Below, one piece after another: positions 53,203-63,463 of a stretch of DNA of 64,000 nucleotides. The translations under genes were made by a program, and so were the position numbers. The notes under the pieces are model-generated. The model ran no database searches, was not told the origin of the DNA, and was given only the letters and a program-made list of their open reading frames with translations. How positions within the stretch are numbered: the first letter of the stretch is position 1; every line of letters starts with the position of its first letter. The DNA is from JABMPR01 sp964508765 (GTDB taxonomy: Bacteria; Fidelibacterota; UBA8477; JABMPR01), in NCBI GenBank assembly GCA_964508765.1, contig CAZDVD010000011.1:20832-84831 (forward strand), read 5' to 3'.

Positions 53203-55482
53203 ATGAATCATCGCCTCACATATCCGCAGCATATATTGAAAACAGTTGGGTTGGGATTTATCCTGCTTTTGCTGAGCACATGTAGTCAAGGATTACGGCT
53301 GAAGAACCTGGTAAACTATCCCATAACCTTATCCAGTTTAAGTGGTCTGGATACGCTGAAAATATTCCCAGATATTGTCAGGTATACTGGTACAGGTGAG
53401 GTCTCTTTCCGCAATTTTAAAAAGGATATCCACATTCAGGGTCGACATGAAAATCGACCATTATGGATCGGTGATGCCCGGGGTTGCTTGGGAGTAGGTC
53501 AGGATGCGAATGTCTATATTGCAGATTTTAATTTTCAGGGCGGTGATAGAGATACAGCCCTGATACGGGTTAAATCTGGACATCTAACCCTTGAGAATTG
53601 TGATTTCATATCAAGTGACTTTTGGGCAATTGAAGTTGACTCCGGGGCTTTTTTAGAATTACGAAATGTGCAATTTTCGGCTTTAGGGGCTGGAGCCATT
53701 AAGGTGTTAGGGGGAATAGTTAAGATAACCGATACTCATTTTAATCATGTGAATAAGACCGCAGTGTACGCGAGTGGGGGGGAGCTACTGGAGATTCATA
53801 GCTCGACTTTCCAGAGCACCATGGGAACTGCTCTGGAAATAAATTCGGTTTATGAAGTTTGGCTGGATTCTGTGAGTATCAGAGACTCTTTCCAGGATGG
53901 GGTTATGATCAGCGATTGTGAATATGTACTCATTAATCAGCTTGAGTCGAGGGAAAATGGTCGAAATGGTTTGAGCCTTAACAATGCCAGTATTTGTGGT
54001 ATCATGAATTTGTCATCATTGGGAAATCTGGTAAATGGTGTGGCAATGAATGATGTGGATACGCTTCGAATTCTCAATTCTGAATTTGTTGGGAATGGTC
54101 AGAGTGGTGGCATCATCTCAAACATACTAAGAAGCCGTATAGCAGGTCTCAGAGTAGGTCACAATGAAGGTGCGGGGCTTCAGTTTTCACAGGGGCACGA
54201 GCTTTGGATAAATCGATCATCATTTCAGGCAAATCTACGTTCTGGCTTGAGTATCGATTCACTCAGTTCCATCAACCTCGAACAAGTAAGTCTGGTCAAT
54301 AATGGTCATGGATTAATAGTGACACAGTTTGATAGTTTGAAGGTACAAAACAGCCTGCTGAGTTCGAATCGTAACCATGCTTCAGAGATGACTACCGGTC
54401 AATATGTTTCCTTCTCAAAAAATCTAGTGAAGGGAAACCGGATTGGTCTGGTCATAAAAGATATCCTTTATACTGATCTTGATTCAAACCGCATTGAAAC
54501 CAACAAGCTGGGAAATGATATTCGTGCAGTCACAAATTTGAGGATGCATGATAATGTGTGGGTATCCAATGAATCTGGAGCCTATTTTTCTGACATTCCT
54601 TCAATGAGTAGCATGCAGGATCAATGGCTTTCCAATCTTGATACTGGATTAGAAGTATTTTCAGTAAAAGAATTGATTGTTACAGACGCCAGGATCCATA
54701 ATAATAGGAATGGCGCGCTTCTGAATGAAGTTTCCGCTCGCCTGGAATCAAGCTTCATCGACTCAAGCAGGGATATAGGCCTGAAATTGATGAATGGCAG
54801 CATAGAAATGCATAAGGTGGACTCTAAGCACAATGGCACAGCCCTTGAGCTTGGGGAGGGAACTCAGGCTAATATTGTACAAAGTAGCTTTAGCAACAAT
54901 GATCTGACTATTAACGCTGGAGCCTCAATATCACTGGCAATGTCATTCTCGAAGGCATCTGATTCTCGCCATGGAATCCGTCTGGGCAATTTTGCAGAAG
55001 CGAGCTTTCTCTCGAATCAGTTTGACTTGATTGACGGATACTGTATCGAGTTGTCTGGTCCATACATCCAGTCGCTTAAGCTGCGACAAAATGTGATATC
55101 GCAAACAGGGGGCGTCCTGAAGTCAAAATCTGTTTCTGGAGATATTCAACTCAAGAGCAATACATTTGCAAAGAATATGAGTGGTATAAATGCTTCAAGG
55201 GGGACTTTGAGCAGATTAGATCATAATATTTTCTATCATACCGAGATGATTGATCCTCAAATAATGAGAGATGAGAACCTTTTTAGATGGAATTGTATTT
55301 ATCCCATTTCTGAGTCTCAACAATCTGATTCAACGGAAATTTTAAATATTTATTCCAACCCGGATTTTGGATTGAACTATTATTTAAAGCCCAACTCACC
55401 CTGTTTAAATGGGGGGGACAATGGGTTGCTTATAGGTGCTCTTGGCGGAGTTCCAGAAGCGCGTCCCAGCTTACAGCCATAA
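53203..55482 (+). CDS. Right-handed beta-helix surface lipoprotein
   Basis: A lipoprotein signal ends in LLLLSTC near residue 27. From about residue 60 the protein is built of about 22-residue repeats rich in Asn, Ser and hydrophobic strands (LTLENCDFISSDFW, LEIHSSTFQSTMG, INLEQVSLVNNGHG), the rungs of a right-handed parallel beta-helix as in pectate lyase-type and NosD-like folds. No catalytic triad can be named, so both polysaccharide lyase activity and a plain surface-structure role are possible. It stands alone between tRNA-Sec and the propeller protein, about 100 bases before the latter. Confidence 0.75.
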   Translation: MNHRLTYPQHILKTVGLGFILLLLSTCSQGLRLKNLVNYPITLSSLSGLDTLKIFPDIVRYTGTGEVSFRNFKKDIHIQGRHENRPLWIGDARGCLGVGQDANVYIADFNFQGGDRDTALIRVKSGHLTLENCDFISSDFWAIEVDSGAFLELRNVQFSALGAGAIKVLGGIVKITDTHFNHVNKTAVYASGGELLEIHSSTFQSTMGTALEINSVYEVWLDSVSIRDSFQDGVMISDCEYVLINQLESRENGRNGLSLNNASICGIMNLSSLGNLVNGVAMNDVDTLRILNSEFVGNGQSGGIISNILRSRIAGLRVGHNEGAGLQFSQGHELWINRSSFQANLRSGLSIDSLSSINLEQVSLVNNGHGLIVTQFDSLKVQNSLLSSNRNHASEMTTGQYVSFSKNLVKGNRIGLVIKDILYTDLDSNRIETNKLGNDIRAVTNLRMHDNVWVSNESGAYFSDIPSMSSMQDQWLSNLDTGLEVFSVKELIVTDARIHNNRNGALLNEVSARLESSFIDSSRDIGLKLMNGSIEMHKVDSKHNGTALELGEGTQANIVQSSFSNNDLTINAGASISLAMSFSKASDSRHGIRLGNFAEASFLSNQFDLIDGYCIELSGPYIQSLKLRQNVISQTGGVLKSKSVSGDIQLKSNTFAKNMSGINASRGTLSRLDHNIFYHTEMIDPQIMRDENLFRWNCIYPISESQQSDSTEILNIYSNPDFGLNYYLKPNSPCLNGGDNGLLIGALGGVPEARPSLQP

Positions 55483-55581
55483 AAAATGGGAACGTGTGGG
55501 CAACATGATTGTATAATTTCCCATGACTGGAGAAATCGATCCAGTATAAAACCGATTTAATGATAGGTAGCGAACAAATAC

Positions 55582-57951
55582 ATGCGAATCTCTATTAGAC
55601 TATTTCTCTTGCTCATATCAAGCCTAATTGCCTATTCTCAGGTCGGGACGTGGGATAAGATTCCAACCCTCACCGAAATCAGGACACTGTTACCCCTGGG
55701 CAATGAGGTCATCATGGCTAGTGATGGGGGACTACTCTTATTCAATAAGTCTACCGAACTCTTTAGCTATGGCATACAGGATGAAATAACTGAAAATCTG
55801 GATCTTAATACCACATACATTGACTCAGACAATCTTCTGTGGATAGGTGCTAGAAGCCCGGGACCTATTGTTGAGGTCATGGACCTCACTACGCACAATT
55901 TCTTAGACGTTGAATTTGTGGATCTGGATGCCACCAACAGTTTTACGCAGGTAGGTGATTCAGTATATGCGACCTACCAAGATGGATTAGAGGGTGGGCT
56001 TCTACTCTATCGTAAAGGTCTTGGCGTGATTGAATATCTAGATATTTTTAACAATTTCCCCAATCAGAGCTCTCTGAATATGGAATATGTTGGTGATGTT
56101 GGTCATGTGAATGGGAAATTATATTTTAGAACTAACCAAGAGATTATCTGGATCGAATTGGACGGTAGAAACCTCAAAGATCCTGTGAACTGGAATGTAG
56201 CTACCCTTCCAGCAGGCGAATCTGAGATTAGCAGTGTAGTTACCCATTTAAATATCATTCGGATTGCTGCAGGGACCTCTATTTATGAATACGATTTCAA
56301 TCAATTTACCACCCTGTTCACCGGAGGAAATCAAATTTATGATATGGAGAATGATCCATTCGCGGTGGATGCCATTATCCTGGCAACGAATACGGGACTG
56401 ACATCCCTGGATGTGCCCAATGCCATGGTGAGCCTGATATATGGAATGTCTCACATTCAGAATATTGAATTGTATAATGATGAAATCTGGATAGCCAGCA
56501 GCACTGATTTTCTTTCGCTCCACAAAGATCAAAACTATGCCAGATTTACAGCAAACAGGTCGAGAGATCATCTGTTTAATAGAATGATGGTGGATGGCTC
56601 AGGACAGTTGGTTGGTGGGGCAAAAAATGGATTCAGTCTACATTCATCACGGGGTTGGCGAACAATCAAGGCAGGCAATTTCAATTCTGTTTTTGATGAA
56701 ACCTCATATAACTGGAATGAGATGATCACAGATACCCTCGATTTTCAGGGAAATTCTGTCGTCGAAGACATGGTCCTGGATGATGATGGGAATATTTTCT
56801 TCTCTCTCCAGGGTAAGGGTGTTTTCAAACTTGATGATGAACAACCAGGTAACTCAAGATATTATAGTGCCCTGGATGGTAGTATGGAGCCGACTTATGA
56901 TAGTGATACCTACGTACTATCCGGGCAAATGTCTGTCGATAGTAAGCAGAATGTGTGGGCTACCACCAAATTTGTTCGTGAAGGTGGTGGAATTATCAGT
57001 ATCCTGACCCCTGATGATAGTGTATATCACATAAAGCAGTACCAGAATGGTTTAAATAGTCGCTCTGTCAAATCCATTGCAATCGATGACAATGATTTGG
57101 TTTGGCTAGGGTCGCAGGTTCGGACTGAACTCCAAGCTTCTGGTGGTATTCACTTCCTTGAGATTGAGGGTGGTGAGCCTGCAACAAATATGGAGTTGAA
57201 TGTTTCGAGCCTATCATCAAGTGATTCACCCCTTGCCTCAAATGAAATTTTACAACTGGAGGTAGACACTCATAACACCTTATGGATTCTCACACCATCA
57301 GGAGTCCAAAGTATGGTGCTTCCTGACAGGTGGTTAACCAGCTCTGAGCTGAGAAGTCATGCCAGCGTGTATATGACTCGCAAGGAATCAGACTATTATT
57401 ATTACTGGCAGCTTACGGACTACAATGTTACTGGAATTGAAATCGATCAGCGCGGAAATCATTGGTTTTTATCTGCCAATGCCGGTGTTCATGTACTGCA
57501 GGACAATGGGCGCTGGATTAACGGTGGATATGGGTATAACACCGGGAATTCGGGTCTGTTGGATAATGAAATCCATTCAGCTGCTTTCGATGCTGAGACG
57601 GGGCATACCTATTTATCCACACCCAAGGGCATATCTGTACTGAATACACCCTTTGCAAACCCCCAAGAGACGTATTCCAACATCCATATTTATCCACAGC
57701 CCTTCAATCCAGACATACATGATAAAGTCATTATTCAGGGACTCATGGACAATTCATCGGTGAGGATATTAACCATTCAGGGTCTCCTGGTAAAAGAACT
57801 GACTTATCTGAACAATGATGTGCAGGGATATGAAGCACAATGGGATGGTCGAGATGCAGCCGGTGATAAGGTTGGTAACGGTGTTTACATCTTGTATCTC
57901 TTCAATGATGAAGGAGCTATAGCCAGTCAGAAATTAGCTGTACTTCGCTGA
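55582..57951 (+). CDS. Secreted two-component-regulator-type propeller protein with sorting tail
   Basis: A signal peptide (LFLLLISSLIAYSQ) is followed by repeated propeller-blade motifs of the kind DSDNLLWIGARSPG, DDNDLVWLGSQ and IDQRGNHWFLSANAGVHVL, the same blades found in the sensor domains of hybrid two-component systems, but no kinase or transmembrane domain is present. The last 90 residues (IYPQPFNPD, GNGVYILYLF, KLAVLR) are a type IX-like sorting domain. It is therefore an exported propeller, perhaps binding a glycan or peptide. The following methyltransferase begins seven bases later. Confidence 0.78.
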   Translation: MRISIRLFLLLISSLIAYSQVGTWDKIPTLTEIRTLLPLGNEVIMASDGGLLLFNKSTELFSYGIQDEITENLDLNTTYIDSDNLLWIGARSPGPIVEVMDLTTHNFLDVEFVDLDATNSFTQVGDSVYATYQDGLEGGLLLYRKGLGVIEYLDIFNNFPNQSSLNMEYVGDVGHVNGKLYFRTNQEIIWIELDGRNLKDPVNWNVATLPAGESEISSVVTHLNIIRIAAGTSIYEYDFNQFTTLFTGGNQIYDMENDPFAVDAIILATNTGLTSLDVPNAMVSLIYGMSHIQNIELYNDEIWIASSTDFLSLHKDQNYARFTANRSRDHLFNRMMVDGSGQLVGGAKNGFSLHSSRGWRTIKAGNFNSVFDETSYNWNEMITDTLDFQGNSVVEDMVLDDDGNIFFSLQGKGVFKLDDEQPGNSRYYSALDGSMEPTYDSDTYVLSGQMSVDSKQNVWATTKFVREGGGIISILTPDDSVYHIKQYQNGLNSRSVKSIAIDDNDLVWLGSQVRTELQASGGIHFLEIEGGEPATNMELNVSSLSSSDSPLASNEILQLEVDTHNTLWILTPSGVQSMVLPDRWLTSSELRSHASVYMTRKESDYYYYWQLTDYNVTGIEIDQRGNHWFLSANAGVHVLQDNGRWINGGYGYNTGNSGLLDNEIHSAAFDAETGHTYLSTPKGISVLNTPFANPQETYSNIHIYPQPFNPDIHDKVIIQGLMDNSSVRILTIQGLLVKELTYLNNDVQGYEAQWDGRDAAGDKVGNGVYILYLFNDEGAIASQKLAVLR

Positions 57952-57958
57952 TCAAATT

Positions 57959-58597
57959 ATGAAAATTAAATCATTAGCATACTCCATCATTCGATTTTAT
58001 CATCTTTTCAGAAAGCACATTTTACGCCGTGATGTACAGATGTTTATTTCGCCTATTACGGTTAAACATATTGAAAGATATCGTTTAGCGGGAAGACATG
58101 TTCCACCAGGATCCCGAGTTCTTGATGCGGCTTGTGGAAGTGGTTACGGTTCAGTGTATTTAAAAGATTGCGATTATGTGGGCATAGATTTAGATGGTTC
58201 AGTACTTCAATATGCAACCCAAAACTATGCTGGGACGTTCAAGCAACTTTCTATTCATGATGTAGTCAAACTTGGCAAATTTAATGCGATTATATCTTTT
58301 GAGACACTCGAGCATTTAGATGATCCTCAAGGAGGTTTGTCAGCATTAGTGTCCTCTCTTAATCCTGCTGGATTTTTAATGTTAAGTTTTCCACTAAATC
58401 ATCCTGATGATATCTACCACAAAACAATTTTTACCCCGAAGGGTGTGGACAAATTATTTATTGAGTGTTTTGGTTCACGTGCTTTTAGGCGAACTGACTT
58501 TTTCCAGTCAGACATACTCATTGATGAATTGAGGCAGGAATTACCTGAGACTGTGGAAGGAACTTTAACCGTACTACTTCAAGAAATTGTGGATTAA
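57959..58597 (+). CDS. Class I SAM-dependent methyltransferase
   Basis: The 212-residue protein has the SAM-binding motif VLDAACGSGYGSVYL at about residues 50-65, the acidic GIDLDG, and a motif-II-like IISFETLEHLDDPQ typical of Methyltransf_11 types. The N-terminal 45 residues are basic and helical. The substrate cannot be inferred from sequence. It lies seven bases after the propeller gene and is closed by the terminator at 58635-58656. A role in surface glycan or small-molecule methylation is possible, but not shown. Confidence 0.82.
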   Translation: MKIKSLAYSIIRFYHLFRKHILRRDVQMFISPITVKHIERYRLAGRHVPPGSRVLDAACGSGYGSVYLKDCDYVGIDLDGSVLQYATQNYAGTFKQLSIHDVVKLGKFNAIISFETLEHLDDPQGGLSALVSSLNPAGFLMLSFPLNHPDDIYHKTIFTPKGVDKLFIECFGSRAFRRTDFFQSDILIDELRQELPETVEGTLTVLLQEIVD

Positions 58598-58634
58598 AAA
58601 AGTTTTCTAAAATATTGATAGCCCTAAAACAAAA

Positions 58635-58656
58635 AACGAGGATATAAATCCTCGTT
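58635..58656. terminator. Bidirectional terminator between the methyltransferase and trxB
   Basis: The stem AACGAGGAT (58635-58643) pairs with ATCCTCGTT (58648-58656) around a four-base loop, with an A run before and a T run after, so it can end transcription from both convergent genes. Confidence 0.9.
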
Positions 58657-58686
58657 TTTTGTTAATCAATTGTTTAGCTTTTTGCT

Positions 58687-59631
58687 TTAGTCATTCATCT
58701 CTGTGATATAACGCTCGGCTTCCAAAGCGGCCATACAACCATTTCCAGCTGCTGTAACGGCTTGACGATAGACGTGATCACGAACATCACCGGCAGCGAA
58801 TACACCCTCAATCTCTGTGGCTGTAGAATCGGGCTTGGTGATGAGATAGCCTGTTTCATCAGTTTGTAGTTGACCTTTAAATACTGCCGTGTTGGGCGAG
58901 TGACCAATGGCCATGAAAATGCCATCAATCGACTGTTCTCTGGTTTCTCCAGTGACAGTATCCTTTAAAATGGCACCGACAACACCACCCTGGTCTGGTT
59001 CTCCAAGCACTTCATCAATCGTTGTATTCCAGAGAACCTCGACTTTTGGATTATCGAGGACGCGTTTTCTCATGATTTTTGAGCCACGGAACTCATCTCT
59101 TCTGTGAACGAGATAAACTTTTGAAGCAAATTTTGTTAAAAAGCCCGCTTCTTCCAATGCTGAATCACCACCGCCAACCACGAATACTTCTTTGTCGCGA
59201 TAGAAAAATCCATCACAGGTTGCACAAGCTGAAACCCCAAAACCTTTTAGCTTTTGCTCGGAAGGAAGACCCAGATATCTGGCAGAAGCACCTGTGGCAA
59301 TAATGACAGCATCAGCCGTATATTCTTTATCTCCCACACTGACTTTGTGAGGTTTGGATGAGAAATCAACTGATGTGACATATTCAAATTTTGAAGTTGC
59401 ACCAAAACGAACAGCCTGCTTGCGCATAACGTCCATTAACTCGGGTCCGGTAATACCATCTTCAAATCCAGGGTAATTCTCAACGTCATTGGTTGTCGTC
59501 AGCTGACCACCGGGTTGATCACCTTCAAATATAATAGGTTCCAGATTGGCTCTGGCTGCATATATGGCTGCGGTTAATCCGGCTGGTCCGGATCCAATGA
59601 TGATGACTTGTTTGTGATTCTGCTCAGACAT
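58687..59631 (-). CDS. trxB: Thioredoxin reductase
   Basis: Start 59631 follows GGAGAG on this strand. Upstream in-frame codons to 59667 are a poor N-terminus. The 314-residue flavoprotein has the FAD motif IIGSGPAGLTAAIYAAR, the redox pair Cys136/Cys139 in CATCDGFFY, the NADPH motif GGGDSALEEA, and C-terminal FAAGDVRD. It transfers electrons from NADPH to thioredoxin. The redox site has Cys in both places, so it is not a selenoprotein. It is transcribed alone towards a shared terminator. Confidence 0.96.
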   Translation of the reverse strand: MSEQNHKQVIIIGSGPAGLTAAIYAARANLEPIIFEGDQPGGQLTTTNDVENYPGFEDGITGPELMDVMRKQAVRFGATSKFEYVTSVDFSSKPHKVSVGDKEYTADAVIIATGASARYLGLPSEQKLKGFGVSACATCDGFFYRDKEVFVVGGGDSALEEAGFLTKFASKVYLVHRRDEFRGSKIMRKRVLDNPKVEVLWNTTIDEVLGEPDQGGVVGAILKDTVTGETREQSIDGIFMAIGHSPNTAVFKGQLQTDETGYLITKPDSTATEIEGVFAAGDVRDHVYRQAVTAAGNGCMAALEAERYITEMND

Positions 59632-59742
59632 GATCTCTCCAGTATTTTTTTCAAGTTCCACCATCAATGTGGGGTGGAAGCGGAATATTAATTTTCAATG
59701 TAGCGTATCCTTTGACACACGGATTTCCAGATTGTTACAAAA

Positions 59743-61098
59743 TCAATCGGAGTCGGTGTCAATTCCCAAGTCATCAATTTTGCGGTAGAGACTACTTAAA
59801 CCAATTCCCAGCATATCAGCAGCTTTGGCTTTATCATTCTCACATTTATCAAGTATGTGAATGATATGCTTCTTTTCAAAACTGCGACTGGCTTCTTTGA
59901 GACTATCTGGATAACCTGAATCTGAACACTCCACAGTGCGTTCGGGTAAATCATCCAATGAAATCATATCCCCATCGCTTAATAGCACAGCCCTTTCGAT
60001 AATATTCTCAAGTTCCCTCACTTCACCTTTCCAGTTGTAATTCACCAGGTTTTTCATGGCATCGTTGTCCACGCCGATGATTCGTCTTTTCAACTCATCG
60101 TTGTACTTATTCACAAAATGAGTTACCAGAAGCGGAATATCGTCCTTCCTCTCTGATAAAGCGGGGAGGTGAATCTCAATAATATTCAGGCGGTAGTATA
60201 GATCCTCTCGAAATGTGCCCCGCTCTACTTCTTGGGCAAGATCACGATTGGTGGCTGCGATGAGTCTTACATTAATTGGTACAATCGTATTGCTTCCCAG
60301 AGGTTTAATTTCACGCATCTCGATTACACGGAGAAGTTTAACCTGGACCTGGAGCGGAATTTCTCCCACTTCATCGAGGAAGAGGGTACCTCCAGCAGCG
60401 GACTTGAAAACACCATCCTTATCCCTGGAAGCACCAGTAAAAGCACCTTTCTTATAGCCAAAAAGTTCGGACTCAAACAGAGTCTCAGGAATGGCACCGC
60501 AGTTTATGGCAACAAAGGGTCTGTGTGCCCGTTCTGAGCGGGCATGGATAGCTCGCGCTACGAGTTCCTTCCCCGTACCACTGCGACCTGCCACCAGCAC
60601 AGTTGATGTTGAAGGAGCCACCTTGTCAATGAGTCTGTACATCCGTTTCATGGCGGTACTCTCACCGATAATGTGCTCATAGTTGTACTTTGCTGAAATT
60701 TCCTGCCTCAGAAAACGTACTTCACGGAGGAGCTCTTTATGGAGGTCAATATTCTTGATTCTCATGATGAGTTCATCAAAATCGATAGGTTTGAGGATGT
60801 AGTCTATCGCACCTAATCGCATCGCATTGATGGCGGTTTCTGTTGATCCATATGAGGTGACCAAGATGACAAAGGTATCTGGAGCTTGCTCTTTCACACG
60901 CTGGAGCAGGGTGACACCATCCATCTCCGGCATTTTTATGTCAGAAATGATGATATCATAATGAATCTCTTTCATCATTTCTAGTGCAACTACACCATTC
61001 TCAGCTGTATAGGTTAGAAACCCTTCATCGGTTAAGACTTCAGAAAGGGAGTCGCGTATTTCTTGTTCATCATCTACAATAAGTACTGATGTATTCAT
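59743..61098 (-). CDS. NtrC-family sigma-54-dependent response regulator
   Basis: The 451-residue protein has a receiver domain with phospho-acceptor Asp53 (IIISDIKMPEMDG) and an AAA+ domain with Walker A at residues 171-178 (GRSGTGKE). The sigma-54-contacting GAFTGA is at 218-223, with Walker B GTLFLDEVGEIPL. A C-terminal Fis-type HTH (KAKAADMLGIGLSSLYRKI) completes it. It activates sigma-54 promoters when phosphorylated. It follows its probable cognate kinase by two bases. Target genes are not seen in the window. Confidence 0.94.
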   Translation of the reverse strand: MNTSVLIVDDEQEIRDSLSEVLTDEGFLTYTAENGVVALEMMKEIHYDIIISDIKMPEMDGVTLLQRVKEQAPDTFVILVTSYGSTETAINAMRLGAIDYILKPIDFDELIMRIKNIDLHKELLREVRFLRQEISAKYNYEHIIGESTAMKRMYRLIDKVAPSTSTVLVAGRSGTGKELVARAIHARSERAHRPFVAINCGAIPETLFESELFGYKKGAFTGASRDKDGVFKSAAGGTLFLDEVGEIPLQVQVKLLRVIEMREIKPLGSNTIVPINVRLIAATNRDLAQEVERGTFREDLYYRLNIIEIHLPALSERKDDIPLLVTHFVNKYNDELKRRIIGVDNDAMKNLVNYNWKGEVRELENIIERAVLLSDGDMISLDDLPERTVECSDSGYPDSLKEASRSFEKKHIIHILDKCENDKAKAADMLGIGLSSLYRKIDDLGIDTDSD

Positions 61099-61100
61099 TT

Positions 61101-62411
61101 TTAGGATTCCTTTGGTATTTCAATGAGAAATGTAGCGCCTTCACCCGGTGTACTTTTAACGTTCAATGATCCATTCATACTGTTAATAATTCCATGACTC
61201 ACAGATAAACCCAGACCGGTCCCTTTCCCCACATCTTTGGTGGTGAAAAAAGGTTCAAAAATTTTATCCATCACCTGGGGATTCATGCCACCCCCATTAT
61301 CGGTCACTTTAATTGATACAGAGGATGTATTGGATGAGGTGGCAATGAGAATCTCATCCCCGCGTTCCTTCATGGCATCAAAAGCATTGACCAACAGGTT
61401 AACAATGACCTGGTGCAATTTATCAGGAGAGGCTTTGATTCTTGGAAGGGTAGGGGATAGGTCAAGATCAATCTTAATTTTCTGACTACGATTGTCATAG
61501 GACATCAAGCCAACTGCATTTTGAACAACATCATTGATTTGAACGGCTTGCACATCGGTTCCCTGTGGGCGAGTAAAATCCACCAATTCGTGAACGATTT
61601 TGGTAATGCGCTCAATATTTGCCCGAATACGACCTAATTTGGAAATGTGATCAGGGTTTTTCATCCGGCGTTCAAGCAGCTGGACCAAGGATGAGATTGA
61701 AGTGAGGGGATTGCCAATTTCATGGGCCACACCCGCTGCTAACTGGCCCAATGTCGCCAGCCTATCAGATTGACGCATCTGATGTTCAATAGTCTGCAAT
61801 TCTGAAATATCACGGATGATTTGTGAACGTCCCAAAACTTTGCCATTTGAGAGAAGGGCAGATTCCGTCAAGTTTACTGGAATCGTTCGCCCCCGATTGT
61901 CCAGGCGTTCGGTCTGGTAGTTCTTGACCTCATTTGCTTTGGTGATGCCGTAAGCCAGACAGAGCAATTCCCCTGTCTGGAGGAGCTTCCCTGGAATCAT
62001 CATTCCAATAGCTTCTCCGATGGCATCATTGGCTGTCCAACCAAAGAGTCTCTCCGCGCCTCGGTTCCAACTTTGAATCCGATTGTCTTCACCAATTGTA
62101 ATGATGGCATCAGCAGAATTTTCAACAATATTTTTGTAGCGACTCTCAGAGTCTGATAGCTGATCTGTCAGTTGAATCCTGAAGTGGTAAACAATCCAGA
62201 TGGTCCAACCTGCCAGCAGTCCAAACACAAGAAATCCTCTCACAGCCAAACCAATAACAGCTGAGGCTGACAGTGTTTTCTGGAAAACCTGTTGCTCAAG
62301 TATTTCCCAGACACCCAGAGTAAAGAGGATCACGCTGAAGCTTGCCAGCAACAGCCATCCCAAATGGAAAAACCGCGCTGTGTCTATAATTTTACGCCAA
62401 TACTTAAGCAT
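61101..62411 (-). CDS. PAS-domain sensor histidine kinase
   Basis: Start 62411 (MLKYWRKIID) is favoured, and TTG 62432 is an alternative. Two transmembrane helices (about residues 18-40 and 60-80) precede a PAS domain (SRYKNIVENSADAIITIG). The H-box has the phospho-acceptor His in AAGVAHEIGNPLTSI, and the ATPase has NLLVNAFDAM, DNGGGM and GTGLGLSVSHGI boxes. It has the NtrB-like arrangement used with NtrC-type regulators, and is two bases before its partner in the message. The input signal is not clear. No large periplasmic domain is present. Confidence 0.93.
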   Translation of the reverse strand: MLKYWRKIIDTARFFHLGWLLLASFSVILFTLGVWEILEQQVFQKTLSASAVIGLAVRGFLVFGLLAGWTIWIVYHFRIQLTDQLSDSESRYKNIVENSADAIITIGEDNRIQSWNRGAERLFGWTANDAIGEAIGMMIPGKLLQTGELLCLAYGITKANEVKNYQTERLDNRGRTIPVNLTESALLSNGKVLGRSQIIRDISELQTIEHQMRQSDRLATLGQLAAGVAHEIGNPLTSISSLVQLLERRMKNPDHISKLGRIRANIERITKIVHELVDFTRPQGTDVQAVQINDVVQNAVGLMSYDNRSQKIKIDLDLSPTLPRIKASPDKLHQVIVNLLVNAFDAMKERGDEILIATSSNTSSVSIKVTDNGGGMNPQVMDKIFEPFFTTKDVGKGTGLGLSVSHGIINSMNGSLNVKSTPGEGATFLIEIPKES

Positions 62412-62698
62412 TGCAATGAAGGTAATTCTCAAAAGTGGGAATGCTAGAGAATAGCTAGAAACCTTGTGGGTATTACCTTTCGGTAAATGTGACGAATTGG
62501 GTTATAAAATGTTGCTCTTGTAATTTCAGCGAAAGTAATCATATCACCGTTCTTACCCAAATGGTATGTCTTATATAATGTTAATTCTCCTCAAAAACCT
62601 TGCGATGTCCCTACAGTATGCTTTGGTATGTATATTGATTCGATATTTATTGAAGTGCGTACATTTTTAAAATCTAAGAAGATATTTTGGAGGAATAA

Positions 62699-63100
62699 AT
62701 GAAACGTTTGCAACTGGGAGATAAGGTCTCTGTCACGAAGAAGTTTAGTGAAACGGATATCAACGATTTTTCAAAATTATCTTTGGATACAAATCCACTC
62801 CATCTGGATGCGGCCTATGCCAAAGATTCAATTTTTGGACAGCAGATTGTGCATGGGATGTTGGTCGCCAGTCTCTTTTCCGGGCTGCTGGGCATTGAGC
62901 TCCCTGGAGAGGGGAGTATCTACCTCGGTCAATCATTGAGTTTTACGGGTCCAGTATTTATTGGAGATGAAGTCACCGCCACAGTTGAGATTGTCAAAAT
63001 CCGTGAGGACAAACCAATCATCACGCTAAGAACCTATTGTGAGAAAAGTGATGGATCTATTGTCATCGATGGCGAGGCTGTTGTGAAGGTGCCACATTAA
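62699..63100 (+). CDS. MaoC-like (R)-specific enoyl-CoA hydratase/dehydratase
   Basis: GGAGG before ATG 62699 supports the start. The 133-residue single hot-dog domain has the active-site pattern DINDFSKLSLDTNPLHLD (catalytic Asp and His), followed by IVHGMLVASLFSGLLG and a final KVPH. Short MaoC proteins of this kind hydrate trans-2-enoyl-CoA to R-3-hydroxyacyl-CoA, often for PHA or fatty-acid routes. It is monocistronic with its own terminator at 63148-63177, which leaves its pathway open. Confidence 0.88.
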   Translation: MKRLQLGDKVSVTKKFSETDINDFSKLSLDTNPLHLDAAYAKDSIFGQQIVHGMLVASLFSGLLGIELPGEGSIYLGQSLSFTGPVFIGDEVTATVEIVKIREDKPIITLRTYCEKSDGSIVIDGEAVVKVPH

Positions 63101-63147
63101 TTTGACTACTGGAACTATTCGTTTGTTTGGCCAATATTTACTACAAT

Positions 63148-63177
63148 GAGTCAGCCTTGGGGCTGGCTCTTTTTTTC
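63148..63177 (+). terminator. Rho-independent terminator after the MaoC-like gene
   Basis: The stem GAGTCAGCC (63148-63156) pairs with GGCTGGCTC (63161-63169) with one G-T pair, around a four-base loop, followed by eight T. Confidence 0.9.
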
Positions 63178-63463
63178 TTCGTTGACAAACAGCTTAGTCC
63201 TTGAAATAATAGATAGATAGGATACATTTAAGTTACTCTTAAAGGCTTAGTGGGGGAGCACATGTTCAGTTCATCTTATACGGTTACGATAAAATCCCTT
63301 TGGAAGAGATATTCAAAGGTAGAATCATGAATATCAGTTACTTACATAAACAATCAATAATAGTTTATATGTGCATTATGAGAGAATTGTCATCTTATAC
63401 GAGACAGTATAAACACTGTTAGGTAGATTGATGAGGCGAAATTAACAATGGGGGTATTAAATA
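63178..63463. other. Non-coding stretch before the small lipoprotein gene
   Basis: Apart from the terminator at its left edge I see no gene or clear element here. The stretch is AT-rich, with no strong promoter hexamers that can be named with confidence. Confidence 0.5.

Noticed and set aside
58687..59631. Selenocysteine form of thioredoxin reductase
   Set aside because: The redox motif is CATC with two ordinary Cys codons and no in-frame TGA.
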